Part shown: positions 12,734 through 24,571 of the stretch, one piece after another
Numbering within the stretch: position 1 is the stretch's first letter
Layout: every line of letters begins with the position of its first letter
NCBI GenBank assembly: GCA_038503065.1
Contig: JBCAMK010000001.1
Location: 1,364,001-1,428,000 of the forward strand
Reading direction: 5' to 3'
From: Paragyromitra xinjiangensis
Lineage: Eukaryota > Ascomycota > Pezizomycetes > Pezizales > Discinaceae
Length of the DNA stretch: 64,000 nt
Notes under the pieces: generated by a model
The model's input: only the letters and a program-made list of their open reading frames with translations
The model's database searches: none
Told to the model about the DNA's origin: nothing
Made by a program: the position numbers and the translations under genes

Positions 12734-13132
12734 GATGGGCGCAAATAAAACCTCGGTGGGGAAAATGAGCGACTGAAGTTGGAACCGAGTAGTGTTTGTT
12801 AGGAGGGCAGGATGACGTTGGAGGTCAGTAGAGACAGACTGTTAGCTTTGTCGCGTGCTGACGAGTCCAGTTCCCAAGAATAGTTCGCGATAAATTTGGG
12901 GGCCTTATCCGGAAATATTATCCCTGCGGCTCTGCATCCCCCTAGACTCTTGGCAGAATAATCTTGGCCTTTCAGATAGAGAAACGAAACATCAATATAT
13001 CAATTGGACTCCTTAACTTTCCCACCAACTGTGGTATGAACTAATTTACATCATTATCATGTGCATTTTCTTCACCCGAAATCCCCAAATACAGTCGAGA
13101 AACTAGATGGTACTTCATTTATCCCCCGATCA
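12734..13132. other. ERD1 upstream / RFA2 downstream spacer
   Basis: 399 bp between two minus-strand genes. It must hold the RFA2 3' end and the ERD1 promoter. No distinct motif or ORF recognised. Confidence 0.5.
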
Positions 13133-14221
13133 CTAGAAATCCATAACCGCAATATGACTATCATCTGTCGTTGTATACGCAACACCAAGGGTCAATAACT
13201 CATCCACCGCTCTCAAAACCTCCGGCATACTCATACCGCTCTTTTGCGATATGATGTTCGTATGAATGCCGTCATTATTATGTGGAGAGGCTCGAATAGC
13301 ATCGAAAACCCTCTTGGCAGTCGCAGAAGCACCCGGCGGACAAGTACTGGCCCCTCCTCCACCACCTCCACCACCTCCACCCATCCCACCCATAGCTGTA
13401 TCATGTTCACCCTTGATAGGCGCGGGTTGCCCGTAAGCCGTCGTCTCGGCACCAGCAAGAGCAAACTGCTCTAGGGGACCTCGTGTAAAATGCAGGTGGA
13501 TAGCTGTAGCTTCCAAAAGGTGGTAATGAACTTCATTAAAATCAGTGATGGGGTGGATTTTATGAGCTCCGACATGACGTTTGCCACCGAACGGCTTTAC
13601 GCTACCAAGTACTCGGACGTATTGACCCGCAGCTAGCCCCGAGGGGCTTGAGTCGTCGTCGGTGATACTATCGGAATCAACATATTGTTTCACTTCTGTG
13701 ACTCCTGTGCCGTCGTCCATTCTATATGTCACGTTGGTAGCCTGTACACTGACATTGAGGATTTGGGCAACAAAGGTTATCTGCAGCATTCAAGTATAGC
13801 TTCGTTAGTGTCGGTCATTAGGAGATAGCAGAGGAAAGATAGAAAAAACCCACGTGGCTAAGGTCAGCATCATCGATTTTGAAGTCTGCTTCTGGGTGAG
13901 GTTGAGAGGCTTCGAGAACCTGTTTAATCGTCACCGGACGAAGAGTATTCGCCCCACGAGCCTGTAGGAGTATCTCATCAGTAAACATCACTGGGTAGAA
14001 ATTGAGTTGAGTGGAACCAACCCTTGAGGCACTTCCTGGCGTTTGTTGGCTGCCACCACCCTGGGATCCACCGTAGTTGTTCGCGAACCCACCACCACCT
14101 CCACCCCCTCCACCTCCGTAAGAGTTCGCTGAATAGCCGTTATCTCCATAACCACCGTAATCTAGGAATGAGATAAGCCAATTTCCGAAAGCATAGTGAA
14201 GAGGAAGAGGAGCTGACTCAT
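13133..14221 (-). CDS. RFA2: replication protein A 32-kDa subunit (RPA2)
   Basis: Single-stranded-DNA-binding subunit of the RPA heterotrimer. Exons 14221-14218, 14161-14022, 13961-13854 and 13780-13133 give 299 residues. A short Gly/Tyr/Ser-rich N-terminus (YGGYGDNGYSANSYGG and a run of glycines) is the usual phosphorylation-prone tail. The OB fold follows: TLRPVTIKQVLEASQPHPEA, ITFVAQILNVS and VTYRMDDGTG. A poly-Gly linker (about 218-227) precedes a C-terminal winged helix (IHTNIISQKSGMSMPEVLRA). Introns 2 and 3 are well supported by family continuity (ADLSH-ITFVAQ). Exon 1 is the weak point: it supplies only ATGA, with a poor donor (GTCAGC), giving MNYGGYG. Confidence 0.94.
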
Positions 14222-17200
14222 GATGTATAAATTCGAAGTGAAGTGATGAAATATGGATTTACGGGTGATGAGCTCTGGGTGTTTGTTGGTAAACGCGCTT
14301 TACGCGTTCGCGTGGCTAGGTGGGTGTGGTGCCAAGATACATCCCAAAAGCCGGGTAAGTGGCTATGTAGTGTCCGACCCACTGCTCGTGCCATCAAAAA
14401 GTCTTCGCGTCACGTGCAAAACTGCCAGTTATTGGGGTTTAACTGCATGTTATCAATCACGTGATACGAAGACTTTTCGGCGACACGAGCAGGACTTGCT
14501 TAAACCCCTTTCCAAAATATGCGCTCACAGAACTATTAGTTACAATGTCCAAAAATAACTTGCCCTTGCTTGTCCAACTATACCAAAGAGGCCAAATAAC
14601 GCCATGCATTTCGGAGATGTCCCAAAGAATAGCAATAATTACATGTACATGTACATGTATGTACTCTGCAAAGCGTTTTAGTACAAAATACCTGCTACTC
14701 ACATCAAATACCTCAGTTCCCAACTTGATATCAGGCTTCTCTCGCGGCCCCGAGCCTCGCTAAAAGACAAAAATAGCTACCCTGCATTTGTAACAGGAGG
14801 TGCTCTTTTGGCTCACATAGAAGTGTTTCAGATACATGCAAATTGAAGATCTGTTGTTAACGTTTAGATGCGGGTTCTGTGTTAGTACATGTATGTTTCT
14901 GAAGTACTGCATGTACTACATCCCTGATCTCGCATCTCTACTTTTATCGCCACCCCGGATCTTTCTCATTGATGCAACCTCTCGCATGATCGCCTATCCT
15001 TCTCGAAATCGGTTTAAAGGCCGGGATTCCGACCACCGCAGGTAGGGATCACTGGTTTATGTCCGCCGTAATCCGTGTTTCTCATTGACCTAAACTTTTT
15101 TTTTAGGATAGGGGTTTAATGTAGAGTACCCTGTGCTTTAAAGTTTTTTTTGCAATTCTTTTCACCTGACCAGTAACTAACCCTACACTAACTCTGCTAC
15201 ATGTAGAGTATCATTTACTAGGGTTATTCAACCAATTAACTTTGCCCATTTAGTATCGGAGGACCTATTGGTCAGCTAGAACCACAAGGCAAAGTATATT
15301 TCAACCGTCATTTGGCTAGCATCTAAAAGGAGTATGCGCCGTATGTATCCTCGAGGCCTTTGATAACGAATCAGCCGAGAAAGTTGAGGCAGAAAGCAGC
15401 CAGGGATCTAGGGCCGAATAGTTCTAAGAGCACATGCCTTTGAAGTTTGTTGTTTCCCTTATGTAGTTAGGATAGTTTATAGATTCGGTAAAGCTAGCAC
15501 GAATAAAGAACCTGGTAATCAGCTTGGTTATCTGCTGCTAGTGAGCACCAGAAATCTAGGATACTGGAGCCTAGGTATATTACTGCTCCAGTGTCGTGTG
15601 AGGTGGTAATAAGGCGTTTCCCATAGCGAGAACCCCGATTATCACCGATGCCTCGGTTTTAAGCCTTTAATTCCTAAGTAACAGACAATTATTGGTATCC
15701 TCTTCTATCAAACCGTTATCGCGTGAGGTTCTAGTACTAAGGCTCTTCCTATTTATCGCCAAGCAGACTTACAGGTTTCGGCACCAGGTCTACTCGTGAA
15801 TAGATAAACAATATATTAAAGGGCATTTCCCTGGAAGATAAACCGCATAGAAGGCGCAGAACCTTGTGTGCAGCTGAACGGAAACCCCAGGGATAATAAT
15901 AAGCCGTATTGATGTCCTGGATTTCAACACAGTGAAAGCAGTCGACGGTAGTTGGGGCTTTGGTCCTAACTATAGCATGTCTTGTGTAGTGGCATAATTC
16001 GTATGATTATGCCCGAATTCCGATCATACCCATAAAGTACCTGCGCACAACTAGCTTAAGTGCATTGTACTCTTTTTTCTGGATACCTCCCGATTGTTGC
16101 TGCCCCGACTTCTGGTTCTAGTGAATAAAATACGCAATGCATTCATGCGTCGCGATTGGACTCGGAACTTGAGTCTAATTTACCTATCGATAGTGGCTGT
16201 CACAAACAACCGTGCAATGCGTAATTTGAACCCTTCACGCTGCCACGGAACCCCTAAAGCGAAAGTCATATTCAGGGCTACGGAACCCTGGTATCGAAGT
16301 GGTACCTATTCGATCCCTTCACGATCATCCCCTTCCGGTGATTTGGTGCCGGGTAAGGTGCTCTATAGGCTACACTTTCAGAGATACGGGGTTTTGGAGG
16401 GAAGGTATCGGTTTACATAAATCGGCTTAGTGTATGTATCGGCGCTTTTGCATGGGGGTCATTCGCATGAATGGGAGGTATCCCGGCGACCAGGAACAAT
16501 ACCAACATCAATTGCCATCGGGGTCTCAACAATACCGGAGGAGCATATACACATGTCGCCTAGAAGATTTACTGGCAATTGAAGTTCAGAATACTTGGCC
16601 GGAGATTCAAGATGGAATTGAGACTCTGTGGGGTGATCGACGACCGGAGAACGATAAGCTGTCCGAGATTCGGAGGTTGAACAGGCGCAGGTGACGAATA
16701 GTCCGAGCGTTAAAAAGGGTTTTCCGTGAGAAACGCCATGGTTGCGAATTCGCTACCTCCTTATTAAAAGATTTCTGTCATCACCGCTAACGGTGTCCAT
16801 GCACATATACAGACAGGGCTGAAATCGGCAAGGAAAAATTGCCCCCCACATTTATCTTTTGCTATTGGTTCCTACATATCTGCGGAGATGAGGATGGGAA
16901 GCTTTCTGCAAGGGAGAAGCAAAATGGCTTATTCCAACCGCGAGGTGACGCTTCCATAACACCGCTCCGATCGTTCAATGTATAGAGGCAGTTGGTAGTT
17001 TATACGGAAAAGGTATTTATTATAGGTGGTTGAACCAGAGCATTTACATATCGCGTCTCTACTGATAACAGAAGAGGGTTTATGCATGAGGTAGCATAAG
17101 TGCACGGCCAGCTCCGACCAGCTCTCTTATCGACCAGACCCCCATACCCAAAGTACCGGGTTTCGCGTTGGACCAAGCGGCTAGACCAACTTTCTGGGGA

Positions 17201-18419
17201 ATCTCACGAAACACATCCATCAGTTTTGACAAGGCACGGCATCAATGGTATTAGACGTGGTGCCTAGCAGGGTGTTATGCTTAGCGAACGCAGGATTTAT
17301 TTTTTGATTATGCCAGACGATGGAGAGGAGGATCGTTACGATAGTTTACCATAGTACTTAGAGAGCTAGAACTCGTCGTTATCCCTCATAGAAGTTATAT
17401 TCCTAGAAGATGCAGGGCCGGAAACACTAGTGGATTGCTTGTATCGATCACCCGTCTGTCTATTCATCTTGTTAAGAATCGAGGCACGGCTCTGTCGGAG
17501 TGTTTCTTCCTTTTTTTCGGAAGGTACTTTTTCCCGAATCCCCTATTCTTGGGATTTATTCGATTCGATTTCATATTTTGCTTTCACGGCGCGGTACATG
17601 CAAAGGCGATAACCCCGTCGGCCAACCACAACTCCCCACACTTGATCTTAGCATCTCGTCCTAGCCAGCTCAGGCTCACAACGCCTCGTTCAACAGAGGT
17701 CCAAGTCTAATAAACCAATCATCTCGGTGTTTCTGCCCCTTTCACTGTCAAGAAGTCTCAGCAGGTTTCGCTACTGTCGTGGGCTGGTGTTGATTGCTGC
17801 AGCAAGTTGGATCGCGGTTCACAGAGGTTGCGCCGAAATATCTATCCTCGGTATGACTTTATCTCTCTAACTAGACTTATTCTGGTTCGGCTGTCAAAGC
17901 CCCAAGAGTCACCCTTGCATACTTTTGTTTTTTCCTGCCCGATTTCTTTTTTTTGCGCTCCCCGCCGCCGCTTCAACGCCATAAACCCTGAGCCCACGTT
18001 GACCTTTCTAGAGCCCGCTTTATCTGCCCCATCGGACCCCTTGCTTGTCTCTTACGGAAGCAGACTTGTTGTTATTGTTGAAATAGCTTTTCCTCTTTTC
18101 GCTGAACCGGCTGTATTGTGGGTCTTAATCCTCGCCGTGCCCATCACCATACTCGATATCTATCCATCACTCCACCCACCCAATTACACAAAACGATTCG
18201 CATGCCAGCCTGCCAGGAGTGAAAAGAGAGTAATTTCTAAATTGCTCTCTGGGTCCCGACTGGCCGACACCAACCGAAAACAAGTCTCAAGTCTTACAAC
18301 GCTATATTGACGTAGTTGTGCATTTGGTCTGCGCTACTACCCGTTGCCGTCTACTATTAAATATTCTCCTGGCAGACAACTTCATTAGGGATCTCAAGGA
18401 GAACTAGTCATTTGGAATT
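14222..18419. other. 4.2 kb gene-poor region
   Basis: The largest gap in the window. It carries five TACATGTA sites (14640, 14646, 14652, 14886, 15198). Short ORFs at 16094-16420, 16434-16694 and 17807-18310 lack domains and a consistent frame. The last kilobase is pyrimidine-rich and is probably the TSC1 promoter and leader. No transposon hallmark (long terminal repeats, reverse transcriptase or transposase motifs) was visible. Confidence 0.55.
14640..14663. repeat. tandem TACATG repeat
   Basis: Three overlapping TACATGTA palindromes at 14640, 14646 and 14652 form a (TACATG)n tract ending in TATGTAC. Perfectly self-complementary, so it could form a hairpin or be a multi-site protein target. 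Confidence 0.9.
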
Positions 18420-21400
18420 ATGTCCACAGGGTGGGTACTTCTTTTCCGCTATCTTGGAAACGTGTTTCCGAATCGTGTTTAGGCATTTGGGTATAAGTGT
18501 TGCTGTGCACCGATATACTCGAATGTCTACGGGCACATGTCATATAGACTAAATGTGCTGCCTTTGATAGATCATTGAAAGAACTTTCGAAAACGCTCAA
18601 CGCAGCGCTCTCCGCTCCTCTACCACTATACCCTTTACCCGACGATGTCCTCAGCGTCATCCATGCGTATCTTAACAGACATATAAACACCGAAGACCAT
18701 GATTCCCAACGCCTTCATGATGAATTACTCAGTCTGCATGAACAAAAGGTTCGAAACAATCCTGATAAGCATGCAACTTTCTTAGCATGTTTTCGATCAC
18801 TCAAACCTGCCATAATTGGGGTCGAAAAGATGTTAAAATGGTGGGAGATACTCGTGAGGCCCACGTTAGATTCTATGGGCCAAGCGAAGGCAGTTGTGGC
18901 AGACGCCCGCGCAATAGTATTGAGTGTGCTAGCCTATGATGAAGATGACGATCCGACGATGGAGAAAGCGAAGGCCTCGGCGGTATTCACGAATAAGCTA
19001 TTCGAAGTATTCTTGGAAAAGGCAAAGCTGCTCTCGCTGGATAGGGGCGCTGGATTTAGAGAGGAACAAAGACAGAGATTCGTTTGTGCGAATGTTGAAG
19101 CAGTCTTATTAGCGTTTGGAAAACGGCGGCCTAAGGTTTGTCGATTTTTGCATAGTTCGAGGTGATACTCTAGCTAATTCTCAGGAATATAGGTTTTGCT
19201 TGAGAAGATAGACAGTTTTGTGGTTCAAAAGGAGTACAGGTTGCAGGCCCTAGGACTGCTTTGCAGCTTCGTACGTTTACAAGGGCCGCATCTTTACCAA
19301 ATTCTGCAAACACCACTCCTAGACCACCTTCTTCAATGCCTAGAGAACGACACATCTACCACTGTCATATCACTTGCTCTGACGGTGCTAATAATGTTCA
19401 TGCCTCATCTATGTAACTCTCTGGCTGAGTACCTCCCACGACTGTTTGTGGTTTACACGCGAGTTCTCTGTTGGGATAAGTTTGGGGTGGTACACCTCGA
19501 AGAAATGAGATTTTCCGGATACCCTTACTCCAGGACCTCAACTCCCGTATCTATTACCAAACCTGAGAATTCAGTTAATGGCGTATGGCAAAAGCTGGAT
19601 TCTTCATTTGAGACAGCATCGTCTACGACGCCGGATGTCAGCGACTATTTCACATTTTTGTACGGATTGTACCCAATCAACCTCATGGCGTTTATTCAAG
19701 AGCCGTATAAGTTCTTGGAGCGTGCAGATTATAAGGATATCGATCAGTTGGATATCGAGGAGGAGACCATACGACAGCGAACCGAAATTTACCGACAGAG
19801 ACATACGCTGCATCCAAATTTCTTGGTATATACTGCGGAGACCGAAATTAGTGACCAGAGTAGGTGGATGAAGGTCGAGCCGGCAGATGTAACGGCGGAA
19901 TGCATAGGTCTTGTGAACAATAACCTTCCGATAACGTCTAGTCGTGACAAATCGAGGGCGAGTACACTCGTTCCGGAGGCATTGATTCCCACGGAAGATA
20001 TTCCTGACGAAAGTCTCTTGTCTTCTGATCCTGTCGATGAAGACTATCTCTTGAGTTACGATGATTCCTCGACTTACAGTTCACGAGCAGATTCTTCAAC
20101 TCAGTCGAACCAGAATAACAACCATTCTGAAGTCCTTGGTACATTCGCACGCCCCCCAGCAGGATACGCACGAAAAGACTCTCCGAGCCCCCAGCCACGG
20201 GATAATAAAACCCCGGATAGTCCAACGATTCCACATGCATTGTCGCCTTCCGATGAAGACAGGGTTCAAGATATGATTCGTTTGCAGGAAACATTACGTG
20301 CAAATTTCATGGACTCAAAAAATGCTTCGACGCATTCATTACTCCAGCAAAATATCGGGCCTCCTCCTCCTGGCCATCCGCCTGGGCCTCCCCCGGGCTA
20401 TGGCAGTGTGACAGCATCCCCTCGCCTAGACGCATACGTCCATTCACTCAACCAGAATACTATCCCCAGATCGCCTGCACTCCGACCGGCCGGAACAGAT
20501 ACCCAGGGAAATGTTGCATTCCTTCAGCGTGAAGTAATGTTATTGAAGAACGATCTCAACTTTGAACGGTACCTTAAGCAGCAACATTTGTCTCATATTG
20601 GCCATCTGCAAAGGAAACACATTAAAGAAGCTGCAGCAGAGGCCGAAACTCAGAATTTTATCAATACCAACAGAACATTGAAGGCTAAGTTGGAGGAGGC
20701 AAAGAAGGCGTATACGGCTTCCAGGCAGGAGGCATTGAAGAGCAAGAACCAGGCGAAGAAGTGGGAAGCGGAACTTAGCTCTAAGATACGGACTTTGCGT
20801 GAGGAGCAGAAGGCATGGAGGAGCGAGGAGGAGGCGACGAAGAAGGCATTACAAGCAGCAAGGGAGGAAGCAGACCATCTACGAAAGTTATTGGCTGAGA
20901 GCGAAGCAGAAGGTCTCAATTGTCGCCAGAAGCTTCAATCTCTAACAGCACAAATGGACGAAGTCAATAAACTGCGGACATTTGTAGATCACCTTTCTAA
21001 CAAGCTTACGGAATATGAGTCCCGTTCGGAAGAGTTTGAAATGCAGAAACATAACGAGGAAGCCGCTGTCGCGCAAGTAGATAGGATGAAGTTGAGATTG
21101 CAAGCCCGAGAACATGAGAGCCAAAATACTAGGCGGTAAGCTTCCAGTTTAATTCGTTGGAATATTAGTATTTGAAATTGAATTATCAGGCATGCTAACA
21201 GTCCGTATAGTAATTACGAAGCTAAAATCCATGAGTTAGAGCAAAGGCTCAAATCGCAGCCATATAATCCTCAATCCCGAGAACCTCCCAACCCCGCTTT
21301 TCAGGGTATGATCGATAATGCGCTGTCAGTTGCGAACTCTCGCCTCGCATCTTTAAAGAAGGCGCATACTCAGCTCCTTGGCAAGTATACTGAACTAGAA

Positions 21401-22634
21401 ATCAAGTTCATCGAACTCCAAGCCCAACAAGAAATTAGTAACCTACCGGCGAACCACGGCTCCCAAAAGGGTCATCGCAGTATGTCTCAACAAGGTTATG
21501 CTGATATGCATGGGACGCACGGTGAATCTGATGGCGAGAGGGGCCATTATCAAAGCCAACGAGGAAACCCTTACCACTCAGAGGAATCCTTGAGCCCGCA
21601 CTCAGCTAGCTATTCAGAGTCGACAAATAGCACATATTCTGCAGCAGGGCAGAGTATACATTTCCCATCAGCCCAGACTCAGAGTGCACCGCCTTCCGCC
21701 ACAGCGAACCCTTTGTCACCAGGTTACATCTCCCCAGGACCACATTCAAGTACAGGCAACGGCAAGTTTCCTAGGGTATACACGACTAGCCCTGTGGAGT
21801 CATCGCAACAGCAAAATTACTCGCACCATTCCCACGACTTCCCAAACCCGCCGCCCTTGAGGCATAAGCCATCTATGGTGGACAGTATGGTTTCTAGCGG
21901 GGACAGCCAGAGCATGAGAACAGTCACATCAACTACGTCTTCAGAAAAACGAAAGGAGACCATTAAACCACAGTCAGAGGTTCGAATTCGTGGAAGAGGT
22001 TCGTGAAGTTTTGATTTTTTAATCTTCTGCCCTATTTGGGGCGGGATCAATTGTTTACGTTCGGTTTTTTGCAACTACAAACAATTAGTCTTGCCTCAAG
22101 TAAATAATTATCACTTTCTTCATTTTCTATCCCTTCTCTTCCCCATCAACATATTTTTTTTGTTTTCAGAGTGATTATGAATGTAAGAAAAAGGTGGAAG
22201 AGTTTGTCAAAAAAAAAAGCGTGACTTCTTGTGTCCACGTGGGCGGTATCCAGTTGCGGAAATCTTTACGTAACATTAGAAGAACCTGTACCGTGAGCCG
22301 GCGGCGCGACTTCTCCGATATCGCTTGCGGCTGTTTAGGTCGCTGTCAGACGAGGCTGGTCCATATATGATTTTCTTAGGCTCATTTCCTCTCCCCCTGC
22401 CTCTTTTCTATTTCGTCCCGTCTCCTCCCAATCTGTCAATTACATCCTGTTTCTGGAAGTTCTGAGACCTAACCAGTGGAATCTCTATTTTTAGGAGGCG
22501 TGCAAAATATCGGCAAAAAAGAGATTGAGAAGAAAGAAAAGAAGGAGAAGGAGAAGAAAGAGAAGAAGAAATCCAAATTCTCCACAGGGGGTGGCCTTGG
22601 GAGCGGCCTTGCCGGAATTCGAGGATTTGGTTAG
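18420..22634 (+). CDS. TSC1: hamartin homologue (tuberous sclerosis 1)
   Basis: Stabilising partner of the tuberin/TSC2 GAP complex that restrains Rheb and TORC1. Five exons, 18420-18430, 18571-19135, 19193-21135, 21211-21998 and 22495-22634, give 1148 residues. The N-terminal half is the helical hamartin core (KELSKTLNAALSAPLPLYPL and LLEKIDSFVVQKEYRLQALG). A Ser/Pro-rich linker with a PPPPGHPPGPPPGYG tract lies near residue 580. A long coiled coil spans about 636-840, opening with the typical QREVMLLKNDLNFERYLKQQ. Exon 4 adds more coiled coil and a low-complexity tail. The last exon encodes GGVQNIGKKEIEKKEKK and ends GIRGFG; it lies behind a 496-nt intron, so stopping at the TGA at 22004 would truncate the protein. 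The exon 5 assignment relies on phase, splice sites and remembered fungal tails. Confidence 0.92.
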
Positions 22635-24571
22635 ATCCTCACCGCAACGGGACAGTGTCTTGCAGTTTGTGTGGGGGCCTTGACGACCTTAAGAGTGAGG
22701 GTTATTCTTTCACACCGAGCCCGGGATCTAGGAGCCGAAGGCCAAGAAACCCTTGGGGGCCGAAAATTTGGTTACTGCTCGTTTCTTCCATTCTTCCGGG
22801 TTATTATAGGGATTTGGTGGCTTTTTCTTTCTTTTTCTTGTGTTTTCGCATATTTCCTAGTGCTTCTCGTTTTATTGACTGGCGACGACTTTCTATATTC
22901 ACTATATCTATCTAGGGATCGTTTTGCGGGGGGACTACATCGGTTTATTATTTTCTGTTAATCGAATTCTTATCTGGGAGTAGGGTGGTTGGATGCTACG
23001 ATATTATCTGTTTTTCTATTTCTTCTGCCTTTATCTTATTTAATTCTATGTGGGGATGAAGCCTAGGGCAAGAAGTTTCAAACACTTTATTGGCCGACTT
23101 GTGGAATGTTTTATGAGAATGTACAGAAACGTCATGGTTCTTGTTAATATTACTTTTGGAGGGGTTTCACTGACGAACAAAATCGGAGTAAGAATCTCAT
23201 TTTGTATGGCTATTAAGCTTTCAACACTTTAAATAAATTTCCACTCATGTCTTGGGAGTCCTAGATCACATAATTGGAAGGTATATGTAATTTTTATGAG
23301 TATTGAGCGAGATAGGTACTGATCCTGTGCCCTAGGGGTCGCGCAATTCCGTTAAACCAGCACGTTCGCCGAGTGACAGTTTGTGCACCGGCACCAACGC
23401 GTCTTCCAGGTCATTATACGCTAACCATCAGCCTTACCTGTAACTGGCAAGGAGGTTTAGTAGACTATCAAAATCGCATATCACAAGGCTAGTCCTCATC
23501 CTCTCCTGCCATAGGTTACTTAGTGCGCAACGATATTCTGTACTATAGATCAGAGACCTGCCTAGTACATGTAGTATAGCGATCGATTCTTCTAGAAGGT
23601 GGTAAAGCTTATGACATAGTTGTTTCGGTATAGAAGTGTAATTTTAATGTGTATTCGACCTTTAATCTGGTCTTGCGAAGGGCAGAAACATACCTAACTT
23701 TGGGTTTAGTGGATTTAGTATTTAGAAAATGTACAGGGGCATTAGGTTGTCTAAAGTTGCTTTATCGAGCTTGAATAATTTAGGGAAATCTGGGGTGAAA
23801 TGGGAATGTATGAGAATAAGAGTCACAAATTAACCAAATATGCATGTACTAGTAGCCTAAGATTTTATCGACCCGGTGTTGGGGATAGGTGCGTAGAGGG
23901 GGGGGGGGGTATGAGGGGCTACAATAACCTAGACCATTGGCCTCGAAAGGATTCTGCAGAACTGGCAAAATATATCTGGGTAAGAGTAGAACATGCGCGC
24001 CGGATTCTATGACTAATCCCGCATCTAGAAACCCTAACACCAAACTATCATGATCTCCCGGGGCAAGCTTTCATGTTATTTAGGAATGTCACGGTAGCTA
24101 TTTGGAAGCTCCTAGGTTTAAGCAGGCGAATGAGGGTCATCGTTGTCATCTTTCTCATCACTAATATTATATTATAAGAGTTGGTATATCTGCTGGAATT
24201 ATCCTCTTTTTTAGAACCAGTGAGGAAGTAGCAATAGCCATGGACCCCAAGTCCACCGTCGTGCTTTCCGTTTGAAAGTACTAGGGAGGGCGACACCAGA
24301 TCACTTTCTAGTAGTGAGAATGCATTTAAGCGAAGCCTTGATCATGGGTTTAGGATCCGGTAGGTACATGTAGCTTAGTATGAGCCCGATTATCTAGATG
24401 TCTTATCCATAGCTGAAATTCGGGGTTAGGGGTGGTAGGTTGGATCGGAAGCTTGGCGTTACCTTCTCTACCAGGAGCTCATTTGTGAGCTCCCGGGTTC
24501 AGCAGTTCGTGATGCTTATTTAGAACCCTGCAGGCTATACATCCTTTCCGCACGACTATATTCTCATTTCG
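22635..24571. other. TSC1-FIG4 intergenic region
   Basis: 1.9 kb between tandem genes. The first part is probably the TSC1 3' UTR; the rest holds the FIG4 promoter. It contains TACATGTA at 23566 and 24365 and a G12 run at 23898-23909. Short ORFs at 22655-22961 have no supporting features. Confidence 0.55.

Noticed and set aside
16094..16694. Two consecutive plus-strand ORFs (108 and 86 codons) in the 4.2 kb gap
   Set aside because: They are in different frames with no splice signals linking them and no family resemblance.
17807..18310. 167-codon plus-strand ORF before TSC1
   Set aside because: Pyrimidine-rich sequence typical of a fungal promoter/leader; no domain and no splice that would join it to TSC1 in frame was found.
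22655..22961. Hydrophobic short ORFs downstream of TSC1
   Set aside because: They fall in the probable TSC1 3' UTR, overlap in two frames and have no conserved features.
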